This document shows, in pieces, positions 12,227-23,640 of a DNA stretch of 64,000 nucleotides. Position numbers and translations under genes: made by a program. Numbering within the stretch: position 1 is the stretch's first letter; each line of letters opens with the position of its first letter. This DNA is from Boesenbergia rotunda (Eukaryota; Streptophyta; Magnoliopsida; Zingiberales; Zingiberaceae): contig JAGFNQ010008760.1 in the NCBI GenBank assembly GCA_024364735.1, positions 186,001 through 250,000 on the forward strand. Reading direction: 5' to 3'. The notes beneath the pieces are model-generated. The model did no database searches. It was not told where the DNA came from and was given only the letters and a program-made list of their open reading frames with translations.

Positions 12227-13752
12227 TTAGGTTCTTGACATTAACGATATGATACTAGGTTCTTTAGGTTGGTAACCCAAACCAACCTTGTTGTAAGCCA
12301 CCTTTTGTGAGTTTAAGATCATATCTAGGGTTTTGGAACTTGTTGAAAATTTCTGAAGAATATTCTTGAGGATTTCAATTTCACCCTTCACGCCCTTATT
12401 TTCATCCTCAAGATTCTTAACATGCAAGTCATCCATTGCCTCATCCTTAGAGGATTTCTCATGGAAATCATTAATATCCTCCACCCTAGAGGATTTCAGT
12501 TCTTCTACTTCCAATTTCAACAATTTAACTTTGTTCTTGGATTTTTTAAGCAACCTAGCTAGACATGCAATGGTTCTATAGTACTTATCTAGCTCAGGAG
12601 AGATTACCTCTTCATCATCCGAAGATGATGAAGGCGCGGTTGAGGAGCTTGATTCGTCTCCACTCTCCTCTTCACTTGAATCCTCTATGGCCATGAGGGC
12701 ACTGTGATGAGTGTACTTCTCCTCCTTCTCTTCTTCGGATGAATTAGAGGACGATTCGTCCCATGTGGCCCTCAAGGCCTTCTTTTTCTTCTTTGATTTA
12801 TCCTTCTTCTTCTTTAACTTTGGACATTCATCCTTGTAATGTCCTTTCTTGCTACACTCATAACAAGTAACATTAGACTTATCAATTTTAACTTCACTCG
12901 GGTTACCTTTACCCTTGAGGCGCCGGCTCTTCCTCATCATCCTTCTAACAAAGTTGGTCATCTCGGAGGAAGAAAACCAGCTGCCCTCCTCCTCGAACTC
13001 AGATTCGACTCGGACTCGGATGAAGATGAAGATGAAAAGACTTCCTTCTCCTTCTTCTTCCCCTTCTTCTTCTTCTTGTTGTCACCTGCCACTAAAGCAA
13101 TACCTTTCCCTTTTGAACTTTTGTTAGAGATCTCATGTAGTTCTATTTCACAAAATAGATCTTCTAACTTAACAAAAGATAAATCCTTGGACACCTTGTA
13201 AGGATCCACTATGGATGACCACAAGGCGTTCCTAGGAAAAGCTTTGAGGACATACCTTATAAGATCTCGGTTCTCTACCTTCTCATTAATGGAGTGGAGA
13301 CCGTTGAGGATTTCTTTGAATCATCCGTGGAGTATACTTACAGTTTCATCCTCTTCCATGCACAGATTTTGGAGTTGGCTGAGAAGGAGGTCCTTCTTGG
13401 CAGTCCGAGTGTCTTGAGTGCCTTCATGGAGCTCAATGATCTTGCTCCATAGATCTTTAGCACTTGTGAATGGACCAACCTTGATTAGTTGGTCCTTAGT
13501 CAACCCGCATTGCAAAGTTACCACCGCTTTCGCATCGGCTTCACCTTTCCGGATTTGATCTGCCGACCAACTTGAGAAGTCCATCTCTTTTCCCTCAGCA
13601 TCTTTAGGAGTTGAAAAACCTTCCTTGACAGCAAACCACATGCTGAGGTTGGTTTTGAGGTAAAACTCCATCATCGACCTCCAATATGGAAAATCAATGT
13701 TGTCGAAGAGTGGAGGTTGGCTGGTGCTAAACCCTTCTCTTCCCATGGCCAT
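12227..13752 (-). pseudogene. Copia-type gag of element C, broken
   Basis: The frame starts MAMGREGFSTSQPPLF at 13752, a typical UBN2-type Copia gag start, with YWRSMMEFYL and VTLQCGLTKDQLIKVGPF as in the gag of element G. A stop at 13321-13323 (probably CGA to TGA) and a frameshift near 12960 interrupt it. The C-terminal part has a zinc knuckle (CYECSKKGHYKDEC, near 12862-12820) between lysine-rich and serine/glutamate-rich stretches, then a predicted coiled coil. Gag would form the particle and bind element RNA. It ends at GLGYQPKEP, where complete relatives go on towards the protease; none follows. Confidence 0.8.
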
Positions 13753-13796
13753 CTTTGTTAGCTCCCGGATGTTAAGCCGTTGAAGTAGAGCCCCAA

Positions 13797-13808
13797 GCTC
13801 TGATACCA
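13797..13808 (-). other. Primer-binding site of element C
   Basis: The minus strand reads TGGTATCAGAGC two bases after the 5' LTR end, complementary to the 3' end of plant initiator tRNA-Met. It fixes the orientation and the LTR boundary at 13811. Confidence 0.9.
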
Positions 13809-13810
13809 CT

Positions 13811-15682
13811 TGTTGGACCTTGGATGGCTAGAGAGGGGGGGTGAATATATCCAGACACTTATAACTTAGCTCTTTTAAGATTTTCTCTGCACTTAAGTTA
13901 GCAGCAGCCGAAACAAAACATATGTAGAGAAACAAACTTAACAGAAATGCAGAAACAGAGAATACAAACCAAAATGCTAACAAGGATCGTTTACAAGGTT
14001 TGGGGACAACTTGCCCCTACTCCTTGGCATGCCCTTAAGGTGGGCGATCCCTTGATCGTCGGCAGATCAAGCCCCGGTGAACATCGGATAAGATAGAGTC
14101 TCCTTCTCGGTGGAGATACCTCTCCACAGATCTCATGGATGATTGAACTTGAGTATAAGAGATCACACAAGAAGGAACGCTCACACCGATCTCACAGGAA
14201 TGCAACAAGAACACTTAAGCACAAACGCAACAGAGAGCTCTCGACACAGCCCAGCCAAACCCCTCAAGTTTCTGTCTGTTCTCCTCTCCGCTCCTCTGCT
14301 TCCATCTTTGTCTTAAGCTTCCTCTCACCATCGCAAGCTTCATCAGCATCCACTGAGCCAGCCTGAACCCACTGACCTCCCTGAGTACTCAGTCCACTGA
14401 AGACCTCCACTCCAGCTGAGCCTCCGTCAGTCGCCAGCTGCGCTAGTTGTCGTTGAAACTTGAGAAGGAAAAACAACCAAACCTGCTCAACGGAAAGCCT
14501 CCCATTGACCCTCCTTGAGTGTTTGAATCACCTGCTATCACCTGCACACTTCAACAGAGGCTTAGCAAAGCATATCACAAAGAATCAACAGTGTATCAGA
14601 AAAAGCGCAGAGAAAACAGATGCGATCAGAGCGTCTGACAGTGATCAGAGTGAACCCTGATCGGTCAGCAGACCGATCAGAGTCACCACTGATCGATCAG
14701 GCTCCAGCCTGATCGGTCCACAGTAGGAAACTGGGAAATTGCGACAGATCAGGATCGGTCACCGGACCGATCCACATGGTTGATGGGATTCCCAGCTTTC
14801 GCAACCAACTCCCCCAGATCGGTCACCAGACCGATCAGGTTGTGGCCTGATCGGTCTGGGGACCGATCAGGGAACTTCCTGACCAATCAGGATCCAACCT
14901 AATCGAACATAGAGAGGAGCTCGCGTCATTTGATCGTTCACCAGAACGATCTGAACAGTGTTCCAGATCGGTCACCAGACCGATCAGGAGTAGAACAGAA
15001 GCCAACCCAAGTTTCTGTCTTCTCTCCCTGATCGGTCACCAGATCGATCAGACATAGCTGGATCGGTCACCAGACCGATCCACGAGGGAACACCATACCA
15101 ACTTCCCTGATCGGTCACCAGACCGATCTAGGCAAGGCCAAATTCACTCCAAGTCAAGAGAACGGGCTCCTAGCCTTCTCTGACTCATTCTCAGTCCCCC
15201 GGACCAAGACTCCATGCCCAGTTTCACTCACTGGGACTTCAACCTAGCTTCACTCACTAGGACCTGGCTTCACTCACCAGGGTTTCGGTCACCCGGCTCC
15301 ACTCACCGGGACTCGCCTTCACTCACCGAGATTTCAACCTAGCTTCACTCACTAGGATTTCCAACACCTAGCATCACTCACCAGGACCCGGCTTCACTCA
15401 CCGGGATTTCCATCACATGGCTTCACTCACCAGGACCCACTCACTGAGATTTCCATCACCTGGCTTCACTCACCAGGACCTGGCTTCACTCACCGGGATT
15501 TCCATCACCTAGCCCTCCATGCTATGACTTTTCCACACCTAACCCTCCAGGTTAGGACTTTTTACATGCCAGCGTGCGATCTCCCGATCCACCTAGACTT
15601 AATCCGAATTCAACCAAATTTGAATCAAACTTAAATCTGTGTCAAACACCAAAACAATAATCAGGGTCATACTGCATCAACA
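13811..15682 (-). repeat. 5' LTR of element C (long form)
   Basis: This 1872-bp LTR matches 8879-10013 at both ends. It holds an extra segment (about 14262-15005) with many copies of the GATCGGTC/GACCGATC palindrome. The outer part (15190-15545) carries tandem 'cttcactcaccagga' units. The CA end at 15681-15682 is followed by AATGC, the likely target duplication. Confidence 0.85.
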
Positions 15683-17501
15683 AATGCATCCCTAGCATTG
15701 ATTTATATGACATCTATACATCAAAGACCAACTTCTATGCAATATGATCCCAATGTCATTTTTATGCATAATACTCAACCCCAATGTGTCAAATATCTGG
15801 GATTGAGCCTCAAATCTATCTCCACATCCTTTGGCACACTCCATTGTCCATCTAGACTTCCAAAAGAACTCCTCCTGAGATCCATTGACCATGGGTCCCA
15901 TCTTGACTCCTAGAGCTCGCCCTTGAGCTCTCATCCTTAGTCACCTCCCTAGGTGACTCATCTATAATTGCAAGACCACACCGGTGTACTTCCGATGACT
16001 TTTGGCCTACAACCCTAACCTTCTTAACTTTGGACACCTTGTCCTTGGTTAAGTTCTTCTTCTTTCCTTTAAATGACTTTCCCTTGCCACTTTTGGCCTT
16101 CCCTTTGCTATAATCATATGGCATCCTTGCATATGACTTTTCTATAGCATTTGATCTCATAGATCGGTATCCTAGACCCAATCTATCATTGTTGGGGTTT
16201 TGACTACCCGACACCATGCCTAAGCCCTTAGATCTACTAATAAATCTTTCTAGGGTTTTCTCTAATTTGTCAAGCTTTGCCCTCAAAGCTTGATTTTCTC
16301 TCTCTAGGTTTTTAACCTTAGCATCACCATGTCCATCATGGACATTTCTAGATCTACCCATTTGTCTAGGCATGTGTCTCCCTTTCTTTGGATTAATGTC
16401 TTGGTCCTTAGGTCTAAAAATTTTAGGTTTATCATGATACATAATTTCTCTAGGATTTTGATATACAATATTAACCCTATTTCTATCACAATATCTAAAA
16501 CCAAAATTATGCATAGGTAAATAATTCTCATTATTTCTAACACGCATGGAGGAATTTAAAAAATGCTTAAAGTTAGGGATTACCTCCCTTACCCTTGTAG
16601 CTCCCCCTTGATGTGAGCTTTTCGTCTTCCCTTTCTCCTCCCACTTCCTTAAATGCTTCAATTTCTTGAATTCTCCTTTCCTTGAGCATTTGGTGTGGTA
16701 GCATCCTAGCTCACCACACGTGTAACACCTAATGTGCTTTTCCTCCTTCTTTTCCCTACAACCCATGTTAGATGTTAAATAAATTGACTTGGGTTTAGGG
16801 TTTACCTCCTTTTTACCTAATGGGCACTTGTCCTTGTAGTGTCCCTTCTTGTTGCACCCAAAGTAAATAATGTGATCTTTTGACTTTGCTTTGGTGGAGG
16901 AAGATGCTTCTTCTTGGTCCGGTATCAAGGATAGTCTCTCCTCCCCCTCAATCCTTGAGGTGGAGACCTCTTCTTCCCTCTTTGATGAAGTGGATGATTC
17001 TTCAATCTCTTGTGCCACTTCACTTGATGAAATGGATGAATTTTTTTCTTTTTTCTCCTCCTCTTCGGATGTTGAGCTTCTTTCCTCATTTGATTTGTCT
17101 TTTTCCTCTTCTTGGACCATTGAGCTCATTTCCTTGGGCTCTTCCACTACTTGAGCTTGTGTAAGGTTTTCATTGAACGCTACCATCTTGCTCCATAACT
17201 CGTGTGCATTTTTATATTCACCTACACCACTCATTACATTATTAGGCAAAATATTAAGTAATATTGAGATTACCTTTTCGTTTCCCTTTGAGTGGGTTTG
17301 TTGCTCCTTGGTCCAATATCTTAGTTGGAGCTTTTTCCCGTGTTTATCTTTTGGAACTTCAAATGGCTCTTCTAGCGCGATCATGAAATTTCAATCCATA
17401 CCGAACCATGTCTTTGTCTGCATCCTCCAATAGTAGAAATTCTCGTGATCGTAAGGAGGTGGAACATTGATATCGTCACCTAATCTTTCTTCAATCGACA
17501 T
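15683..17501 (-). pseudogene. Copia-type gag of element B, broken
   Basis: The frame begins with ATG at 17501 (MSIEERLGDD), 53 bases after the primer-binding site. An early TGA follows GMD, probably from TGG, and the main frame then runs 17384 to 15852. The product is very charged: an acidic serine-rich stretch, then zinc-knuckle-like motifs CNKKGHYKDKC (near 16855-16820) and CYTCGELGCYHTKC (near 16725-16685), lysine-rich blocks and a short coiled coil. The first motif lacks its leading CxxC cysteine (it reads FGCNKKGH). A frameshift near 15850 moves the frame on to about 15692, where element C interrupts it. This would be the particle-forming, RNA-binding protein; no enzyme domain follows. 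Confidence 0.7.
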
Positions 17502-17553
17502 TTCCTATAGCTTTTTGTTCTCTCGGCGGTTAGTCTATAGATGAGCGAACATC

Positions 17554-17565
17554 GCTCTGATACCA
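17554..17565 (-). other. Primer-binding site of element B
   Basis: The minus strand reads TGGTATCAGAGC two bases after the LTR end at 17568, matching initiator tRNA-Met. It shows that 17568-18747 is the 5' LTR of a minus-strand element. Confidence 0.9.
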
Positions 17566-17567
17566 CT

Positions 17568-18747
17568 TGTTGGGACCTTATTGTTTAGCTAGAGGGGGGG
17601 TGAATAGATTCTTTTTGATTTTCTTCCTACACGTGTTAGCAAGCGCAAGCGGAAAACTAAAACTATAAACTAAAACACCGCTAACACCAAACCGTCACGT
17701 GGTTCGGAGATGATACTCCTACTCCACGGCTGCCCGTAAGGTGGACGACCCCGATCCGTCAGTGGATGACTCCCCGGAAGACCTCCGGCTAGCTCTTGTC
17801 GTTCCTTGTGGGTGGAGAATCCTCGCCACAATCCTTTGTCAACTTCAGAGCACTTGTAGGCTACTAACAGGCTTTACCCAAGCTTGTTTCGCCAAGAAAA
17901 CTTAGCAAAACATGAGCCTTGTTAAATAGTGCTTGATACTGTTATGACCATTACCAGTCGACTGGTGGTAACACCAGTCGACTGGTCCTCGCGAATTTGA
18001 ATGTCACAGCCTGACGATTCAAATTCTGGTCGACACCAATCGACTGATCGTAGGATCAGTCGACTGATCTTTCTATGCTCTACATCAGTCGACTGATCAA
18101 AGCATCAGTCGACTGCCACCTTTCCAAACCTAAGGTTTTTCTTCCCAAGTACAATTCTCTTAGCGCTCGAATCCTAGGATTTCCCTTCCCGAGTACAATT
18201 CTCTCAGCACTCGAATCCTCACAACCTAGCTGACTCTTTATCCAGCAGCCTCGACCTGTTGCCTTCAAGCCTTCTTCGACTTTGGCTCTCATCCCTCGGA
18301 TACATGCAAGCCCACGGCTCGTCTCCCCATGTCATCCTTCACGTATACCTCGAAGTGCGCTTCCCTCGGCTCATCGTTCCTGCTTCCAACATCCTCGACT
18401 TGTTGCCTTCAAGCCTTCTTCGACTTCGACTCTCGTCCCTCATATGCATGCAAGCCCACGGCTCGTCTCCCCATGCCATCCTTCGCATATGCCTCGAAGT
18501 GCGCTTCCCTCGGCTCATCGTCCCTGCTTTGTCCATGGTCCCTCGGATGCATGCAAGCCCACAGCTTGTCTCCCCATGCCATCCTTCACCGGACCCCGTA
18601 GATGTCTAACTAAGTCCATGTGTATCTTGCAAACCTGCACACTCAAATACACATATTAGATCAACATGAAACCCTAACTTAATCATATTGGCACATATAT
18701 CAAAACCCATGATCTACCCGATCAAACATGGGTCGATTGCCCCAACA
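17568..18747 (-). repeat. 5' LTR of element B
   Basis: This 1180-bp LTR has termini TGTTGGGGCAATCG and AAGGTCCCAACA on the minus strand. It contains CAGTCGACTG palindromes (about 17955-18115) and a direct repeat with a 144-bp period at about 18250-18597. The open frames across that repeat (18259-18609 in several frames) follow from its GC-rich composition and are not genes. Confidence 0.8.
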
Positions 18748-19112
18748 AGAAAGTCTAACTTGATCAGGCTACTTAACTTGACTAGCCCAAGTGAAAGTTG
18801 TTGTTATGTAATAGTTATTAAGTAGCAAACTAGGTTAGATAGGGACCGAATGAAGTTAATTTGATTAATTTTTTATGAAAATGTTTTTCATGCTTGGACT
18901 CACCAGTATGTTAACTGGGTTCAAAATTTATTACTTGGGTCAAACTGAGTTCAATTCAATTACCTACTATCGGTCAGTTTCCTTCATTATTTTTACAAAT
19001 CAAATATGCTCTGATACATAACTATTTTTTTTCATGCCAATCATGTTTTTTTTATCTTTATTGATATATGGCAAACGAGGAGAGAAGAAAAGGTCTACTT
19101 AAAATTATTTTT

Positions 19113-19229
19113 CTTTGTTTTCGAAAATGTCAAAATCTTTGTTTTCGAAAAAGTCAAAATCTTTTTTTTTCAAAAAAGGCGAAATCTTTGTTTTCGAAAA
19201 AGTCAAAATCTGTGTTTTCGAAAAAGTCA
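19113..19229. repeat. Short tandem repeat, about 24-bp unit, five copies
   Basis: The unit is roughly TTGTTTTCGAAAAAGTCAAAATC with small length changes. It lies in the 3' non-coding part of element H. Read as protein it gives a phenylalanine/lysine/asparagine-rich repeat that I do not regard as coding. Confidence 0.75.
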
Positions 19230-19682
19230 TGTTAAAATAATTTTTTAATTTTTCTCTCTCAAAATAATTTTTCAGTTTGTTACTCAAATTTTTTTCTTGA
19301 AATGCTTTTTGAGAAAATGCTACTCGTTTCAGAAAAATTTGATGGAGAAAAACTTTAAGTTAGAAACCTTCAAAATTCGTTTTTCTCAAAAATTTCCTTT
19401 ACTCAAAAGTTTTCAGAATATTTTTCGAAAAACTTTCAAAATAGAAAAATTACATATTTTCAAAAGATTCAGGGGGAGATTTTCAAATTAAAAGAAGTCT
19501 TATGCAATGTTTCAAATTTTTGCTAAGTTTTTCAATAATATTGAAAATATTCCTAAGAAAAAAAAGGGGAGAGTAGAAAATCTATTTTGTTCTTTCTTTC
19601 CATTACATAACTGTCATGAATTTATTTTCTATTTTTAACTTAACTTTTGAACGGTATTTCCATAAATAAAAAAGGAGGAGGT

Positions 19683-20596
19683 TGTTGGTGTTGGAAGCAC
19701 CAGATAGAACCTAGTTTTGATAATGGCAAAGGGTTCAAAGTTAAGTTTGTGTTGTTATCTAATGGATTTACCAAGTGTGCAGGAAGTCCTAGTTCACGTA
19801 GGCACGAAGTCTTGACCTACAGGGTTGAGTAAGAAGTCCTGGTTGCAAGAGTGACCCTGGTTGCAAGAGTGAAAGTTGTTTATTGCTGTATCCCAAGCGC
19901 ATGAGAGGGCTCAGGCGCCCGAGAAGCCAAGCGCCTGATAGGTATCAGGCGCCCCAGATGGAATTTCTCATCAGGGGAGAGGCTGAGCTGGCAGGGCTGC
20001 CACGTCAGCATCTCAGGTGCCCATGAGCCATCAGGTGCCCCAAGTGTCCCAAGCGCCCAAGACTAGAGGATAGGCATTTGGCTGAGTATGCGAATAAGCA
20101 CGTGCTCAATTCGCTCACGTGGCAGGCGCTCCATAAGCCTCAGGCGCTTGAGTACTGCATATATAAGGGGCTTCATCCCTTGCTTTCCAACATCAATTTC
20201 TTTCAACGCATAAAAGGTCTCTTGCAACTCAGGCACGCCAACGCTCTTCAGACTTCTTCCGTGCTCAAGTTTTTAGCGCTGCCAACGATCAAGATCGACG
20301 ACATGCTACCCAAGACACTCTATGACTTTTCTGGTGTCGTCGGTATACTTTACATTCGTTGCTTAAATTCTGTACTCGACTTACATATTTCTAATATTTA
20401 CCCGACTTATAAAATTACCCAACGAAAACGGTCAAGGACCGTGGGCCTTGGAGTAGGAGTCATCAAAGACTCCGAACCAAGTAAAAAAAATGCATTAGCA
20501 TTATGATTTTATTCTTCTGCTATGTTTTTGATTATTCTAAAAATTTTACGTAATCTCTATTCATCCCCCCACTCTATCAATTACAACGATCCCACA
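19683..20596 (+). repeat. 3' LTR of element H
   Basis: It begins TGTTGGTGTTGGAAGC directly after the purine tract AAAAAAGGAGGAGGT and ends near CGATCCCACA. Its start (TTTTGATAATGGCAAAGGGTT) and end (AACGGTCAAGGACCGTGGGC, then the CCCCCC block) resemble the LTR at 49013-50337. It contains 'aggcgccc' palindromic motifs (about 19905-20150) and a TATATAAGG box near 20159. Confidence 0.75.
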
Positions 20597-20978
20597 ATAG
20601 GAAGCTAACGACAACCTTCAATGATTAACACCCCACTCATTATCAAGAATAAACTTGAACCCAACCAGAATCCTAACACAAATACATTCGTATCAAAAGT
20701 AAATGAGTCAATCCAATCCCAAATCAAAACCCTACAGAGTAAATCCCAATCAAAAACTCACGACAACATCAAAAATAGAGAAACCAAATTCAATTTCAAC
20801 TTCCCAAAGATCTATAATAACTCACGAATGCCAACTTCAAAACCAAAACCTAAAAAGTTAAATTTGGGGTCAGAATCCAACAATTAGGACTCATGGCAAG
20901 AGGAAACGACATCAAATCATAGCTACACAAATTCATATCAATTTCCTTCTAAATTGAACATCATTCAAACCATTCCTT
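20597..20978. other. Unique-looking DNA between element H and possible exon
   Basis: No recognised gene. If the exon call at 20981-21240 is right, this would be intron sequence on the minus strand, into which element H inserted. The plus-strand open frame here (20621-20887) is low-complexity and unsupported. Confidence 0.3.
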
Positions 20979-20980
20979 AC

Positions 20981-21240
20981 CTGAGATTGTGCGCCATCGA
21001 TCACGTGATTAAGTTGCCAGTTCTCCACTCGACGGTAAGTTGCCAGTTCTCCACTCGACGGGGTTCATAGAGGAGGGCAAGACACATCCAGGGAGACGGG
21101 GTGCTCGACACCTCATTCGTGGGTGTCGAAGCAGACAAAGAAGAAGAAATCGGCGAGGAAGTGCGGTGCAAGAGGAAACTGCTCGCGCGTGATGGATTCA
21201 ACATCGGGGAAGAAACGACGAAAAGGAAGACTTTAGGGAG
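20981..21240 (-). other. Possible host-gene first exon (5' UTR and start)
   Basis: On the minus strand a GC-richer block, unlike its AT-rich surroundings, runs from about 21240 to 20981. It ends in ATGGCGCACAATCTCAG followed by GTAAGG, a near-ideal plant splice donor. The ATG at 20997 would give MAHNL before the intron. A 26-bp direct repeat (21011-21036 and 21037-21061) lies just upstream in the would-be leader. An alternative short frame (21204-21001) has no recognised domain. The downstream exons are not visible, so the call rests on composition and one splice-site match. Confidence 0.25.
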
Positions 21241-21299
21241 TAAAAGTAGAGTTTTTATTTATCTTTGGCTTTTTGCAAAAAGGCTCTCTATGTTTGTTT

Positions 21300-23640
21300 A
21301 ATTCAAATAAGACCCTTAATTTTGGGCTTTAAAGCCTTTAAGCCCTCAAATTTCTGATATTTACCAAAAACTATAAGTGTTATTGTAAAGTAAATTAGAG
21401 ATGTCTAGATCCAAATAGGATATGCGGCAAAAGTAAAAAAATTTATATTTTTTAAATAATTTTTTTAAACTAATAAGAGTTATAAATTATGAGTCTTTTA
21501 CCGTGATGAGACTAAGGAAAGTAAAAGGAACCTATTAGATAATGTTTAGACTGAGACTAATTTATCTATGTCTGTTAATGAGTTTTAGGTAGTGCCCTCA
21601 CAAATTAGCATTGTTGATACATGTACCGGTAGTTGTTCTAATAAATCTTGGGATCAATTCTCAGTGGATTGCAAAATACTTTATTGGGTGTCTAATCTCT
21701 CCCATATAAAGGGTCATTATAATAGGACAAAATATTTCCTATGATTTATATATTTGTATTTAGCCGAGGACCGATGATACTGGATCATATGAGATAAGCA
21801 TTATCATCTTTTGCTCTAACCAATGAGTTTGGATCAAATTTCATTGATGAATTCAATACTATTGAAATCTTAAAACTTTCATATGGACAATATCAGAAGA
21901 GCATAAAAAAATCTATTGATATTGTCCAAGAGTAAATTAGAGATCTCTATGTTGACCCAATCTTACACAAGAAATATAGTTTTGATGTTTCACCGCACTC
22001 AAGCTAGAGCAAAAGGAAAATAGATCTCACTCCTATATCAACCGTAGAAGAGTCTTTGCAGGTTAGAGGCCAGATGCAAGGCCAGTGTGATAGATATTGA
22101 AAATCCCTAATCTACATGAATTCTAGGAATCCAAAAAAAACTAGAAATAAGAAATACAACATATGAGCATAGATATTGTTTCATCGAGAACATGGAATAG
22201 AGAAAATAAAAATATAAACCCAAAGTGACAAGAAACTTAATTGAATATTTATTGTCTTGTCCTATATCGTCGTCTAAGAATCCAATCCTTGAGGAAAAGA
22301 AGAAACGGAAGTAATGTGAAAAGCCTTCCAAGGGAATTAGGATTGGACGACATTGCTTAACCTTCATTAATGGGAAACAAAGGATATGCCAAGATATCTT
22401 AAACCTTTGGGGATCTCTCTTTTATATAGGAATCAAATATGTTATTAACTCATAAATAATAACGAATCAGACTAAGGATTCTATATATTAAACTCATATC
22501 CAATAACCTGAAACCTAATAAATTAAAGTTAGATTACTTTAATGAGTTCAAATTGTATTCATATATTCAAATTACAATTGTGTCCATAAAAAAAAGGATA
22601 ATATCTAATAATCTTTAATTCGAACATATATGTGATGTGCATATGAAATATGACTATATGAAATAATTAAGTTTTTTTTCTTGAACTAGTTCCATTTAAT
22701 TTGATTCAATTTAAATAAAAAAATATTTTTTTACTTTAATTTAGGATTGAAATAGACAGAAAGGATATTCTAGCAATTAAGTGTGTGTTTTTGATAAAAT
22801 TAAAGTATTATACACCCATTAAAAAAAATAGAAAATTGGATGCTCCCTTTGGGAAATATCATTTTCTATGATTTAGTTACTTTTAAAAAATAATTGACTC
22901 TAATAACATTCAAAAGTATATTTATATATTTTATTTTAAAATTTGAGTAGAGAATTATCATATAATAATTTAGATAAAAAGTGTTTACGTACATGTTATT
23001 TATTTTCAAATGATTTGGTTACTTTTAAAGTCTAAGTGAGCTCCAATTGTACCTTCATAGTATATCAATACATTTAACTTTAAAATTTAAGAAAAAATTT
23101 ATATGATAGTCGTGACCAAATTTCTTTTAATAATTCTTGTTAAATAATGTAAGCATTTTAAAAATACACGTGATTTAGAATTTATATATTTAAATTTAAA
23201 ATTAAATAAAAAATAATTATATCGTAGTTTAAACCTAAATTATCACATGACCAAATTCACATTATTTCATTTTTTTTTTAAAAAATTAAAATGCTTTTAA
23301 AATTATAGATTTTATATTACTTTCATCTCTATCTTTTTAAAAAATATTTTAACAACTCATTTAGTTATTCTTAAAACTTATGACAAATTTTATTATATTT
23401 TTATAATTTTTTAAAAATTAAATTGATATATCATTCAATAGCATTTTTTACCAAAATTATTATATAAATTTACTTAGGCATCTATATTTAATATAGAATA
23501 AACAAAAGTATAATAATTAGCTTAAGTACACTTATATGATGGAATATTTTGTATAAAAAATGCTTAAAGAAAGATCCTGTTTAATATTCTAAAAAAAATT
23601 CATCTCACGATTCGTGATGTGGTCCAAGATTAATTAATAG
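21300..23640. other. AT-rich intergenic DNA, nothing recognised
   Basis: Very AT-rich sequence with many short poly-A/T runs. A TATA-like CCTATATAAAAGAGAG reads on the minus strand at about 22423-22438, followed by a leader-like stretch down to about 22090. This could be an old LTR or a promoter, but I found no paired LTR, primer-binding site or coding domain. Confidence 0.4.

Larger units (their letters stand above)
8879..15682 (-). mobile_element. Gag-only LTR retrotransposon C (TR-GAG type), complete ends
   Basis: This minus-strand element has both LTRs (TGTTGATGCAG... to ...GTCCAACA), a primer-binding site next to the 5' LTR, a polypurine tract next to the 3' LTR, and a degenerate gag. 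No protease, integrase, RT or RNase H appears in the 2.2 kb between gag and the 3' LTR. Flanking pentamers AATGT (8874-8878) and AATGC (15683-15687) match at four of five positions as a target duplication. Gag-only elements with full LTRs are known in plants as TR-GAG elements. It lies inside element B. Confidence 0.8.
8488..18747 (-). mobile_element. Copia-type element B, gag only, 3' part lost, split by C
   Basis: The minus-strand order is 5' LTR (18747 to 17568), primer-binding site, gag (17501 to about 15683), the inserted element C, then a short remnant (8878 to 8488). The 3' LTR, polypurine tract and polymerase are not present. The gag has two zinc-knuckle-like motifs and long charged stretches, as in SIRE-like Copia elements. 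It could only have moved with enzymes supplied in trans, unless pol was lost with the 3' part. Confidence 0.65.
18748..20596 (+). mobile_element. Element H, 3' tail and LTR (SIRE-like Copia)
   Basis: Only the last 0.9 kb of the internal region and the 3' LTR remain. The internal part has no domain but shows repeated purine tracts (GGGGGAGATT near 19470, GGGGAGAGTAG near 19565, then one at the LTR), a habit of SIRE-like Copia elements. The LTR resembles that of element G. The left end is cut by the 5' LTR of element B. Confidence 0.6.

Noticed and set aside
18259..18659. Overlapping open frames in three plus-strand frames and one minus-strand frame
   Set aside because: They come from GC-rich 144-bp repeats in LTR B and share no known domain.
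22087..22660. Minus-strand TATA box and leader that might be an LTR
   Set aside because: No second copy, primer-binding site or clear TG/CA ends were found, so it is kept only as a remark.
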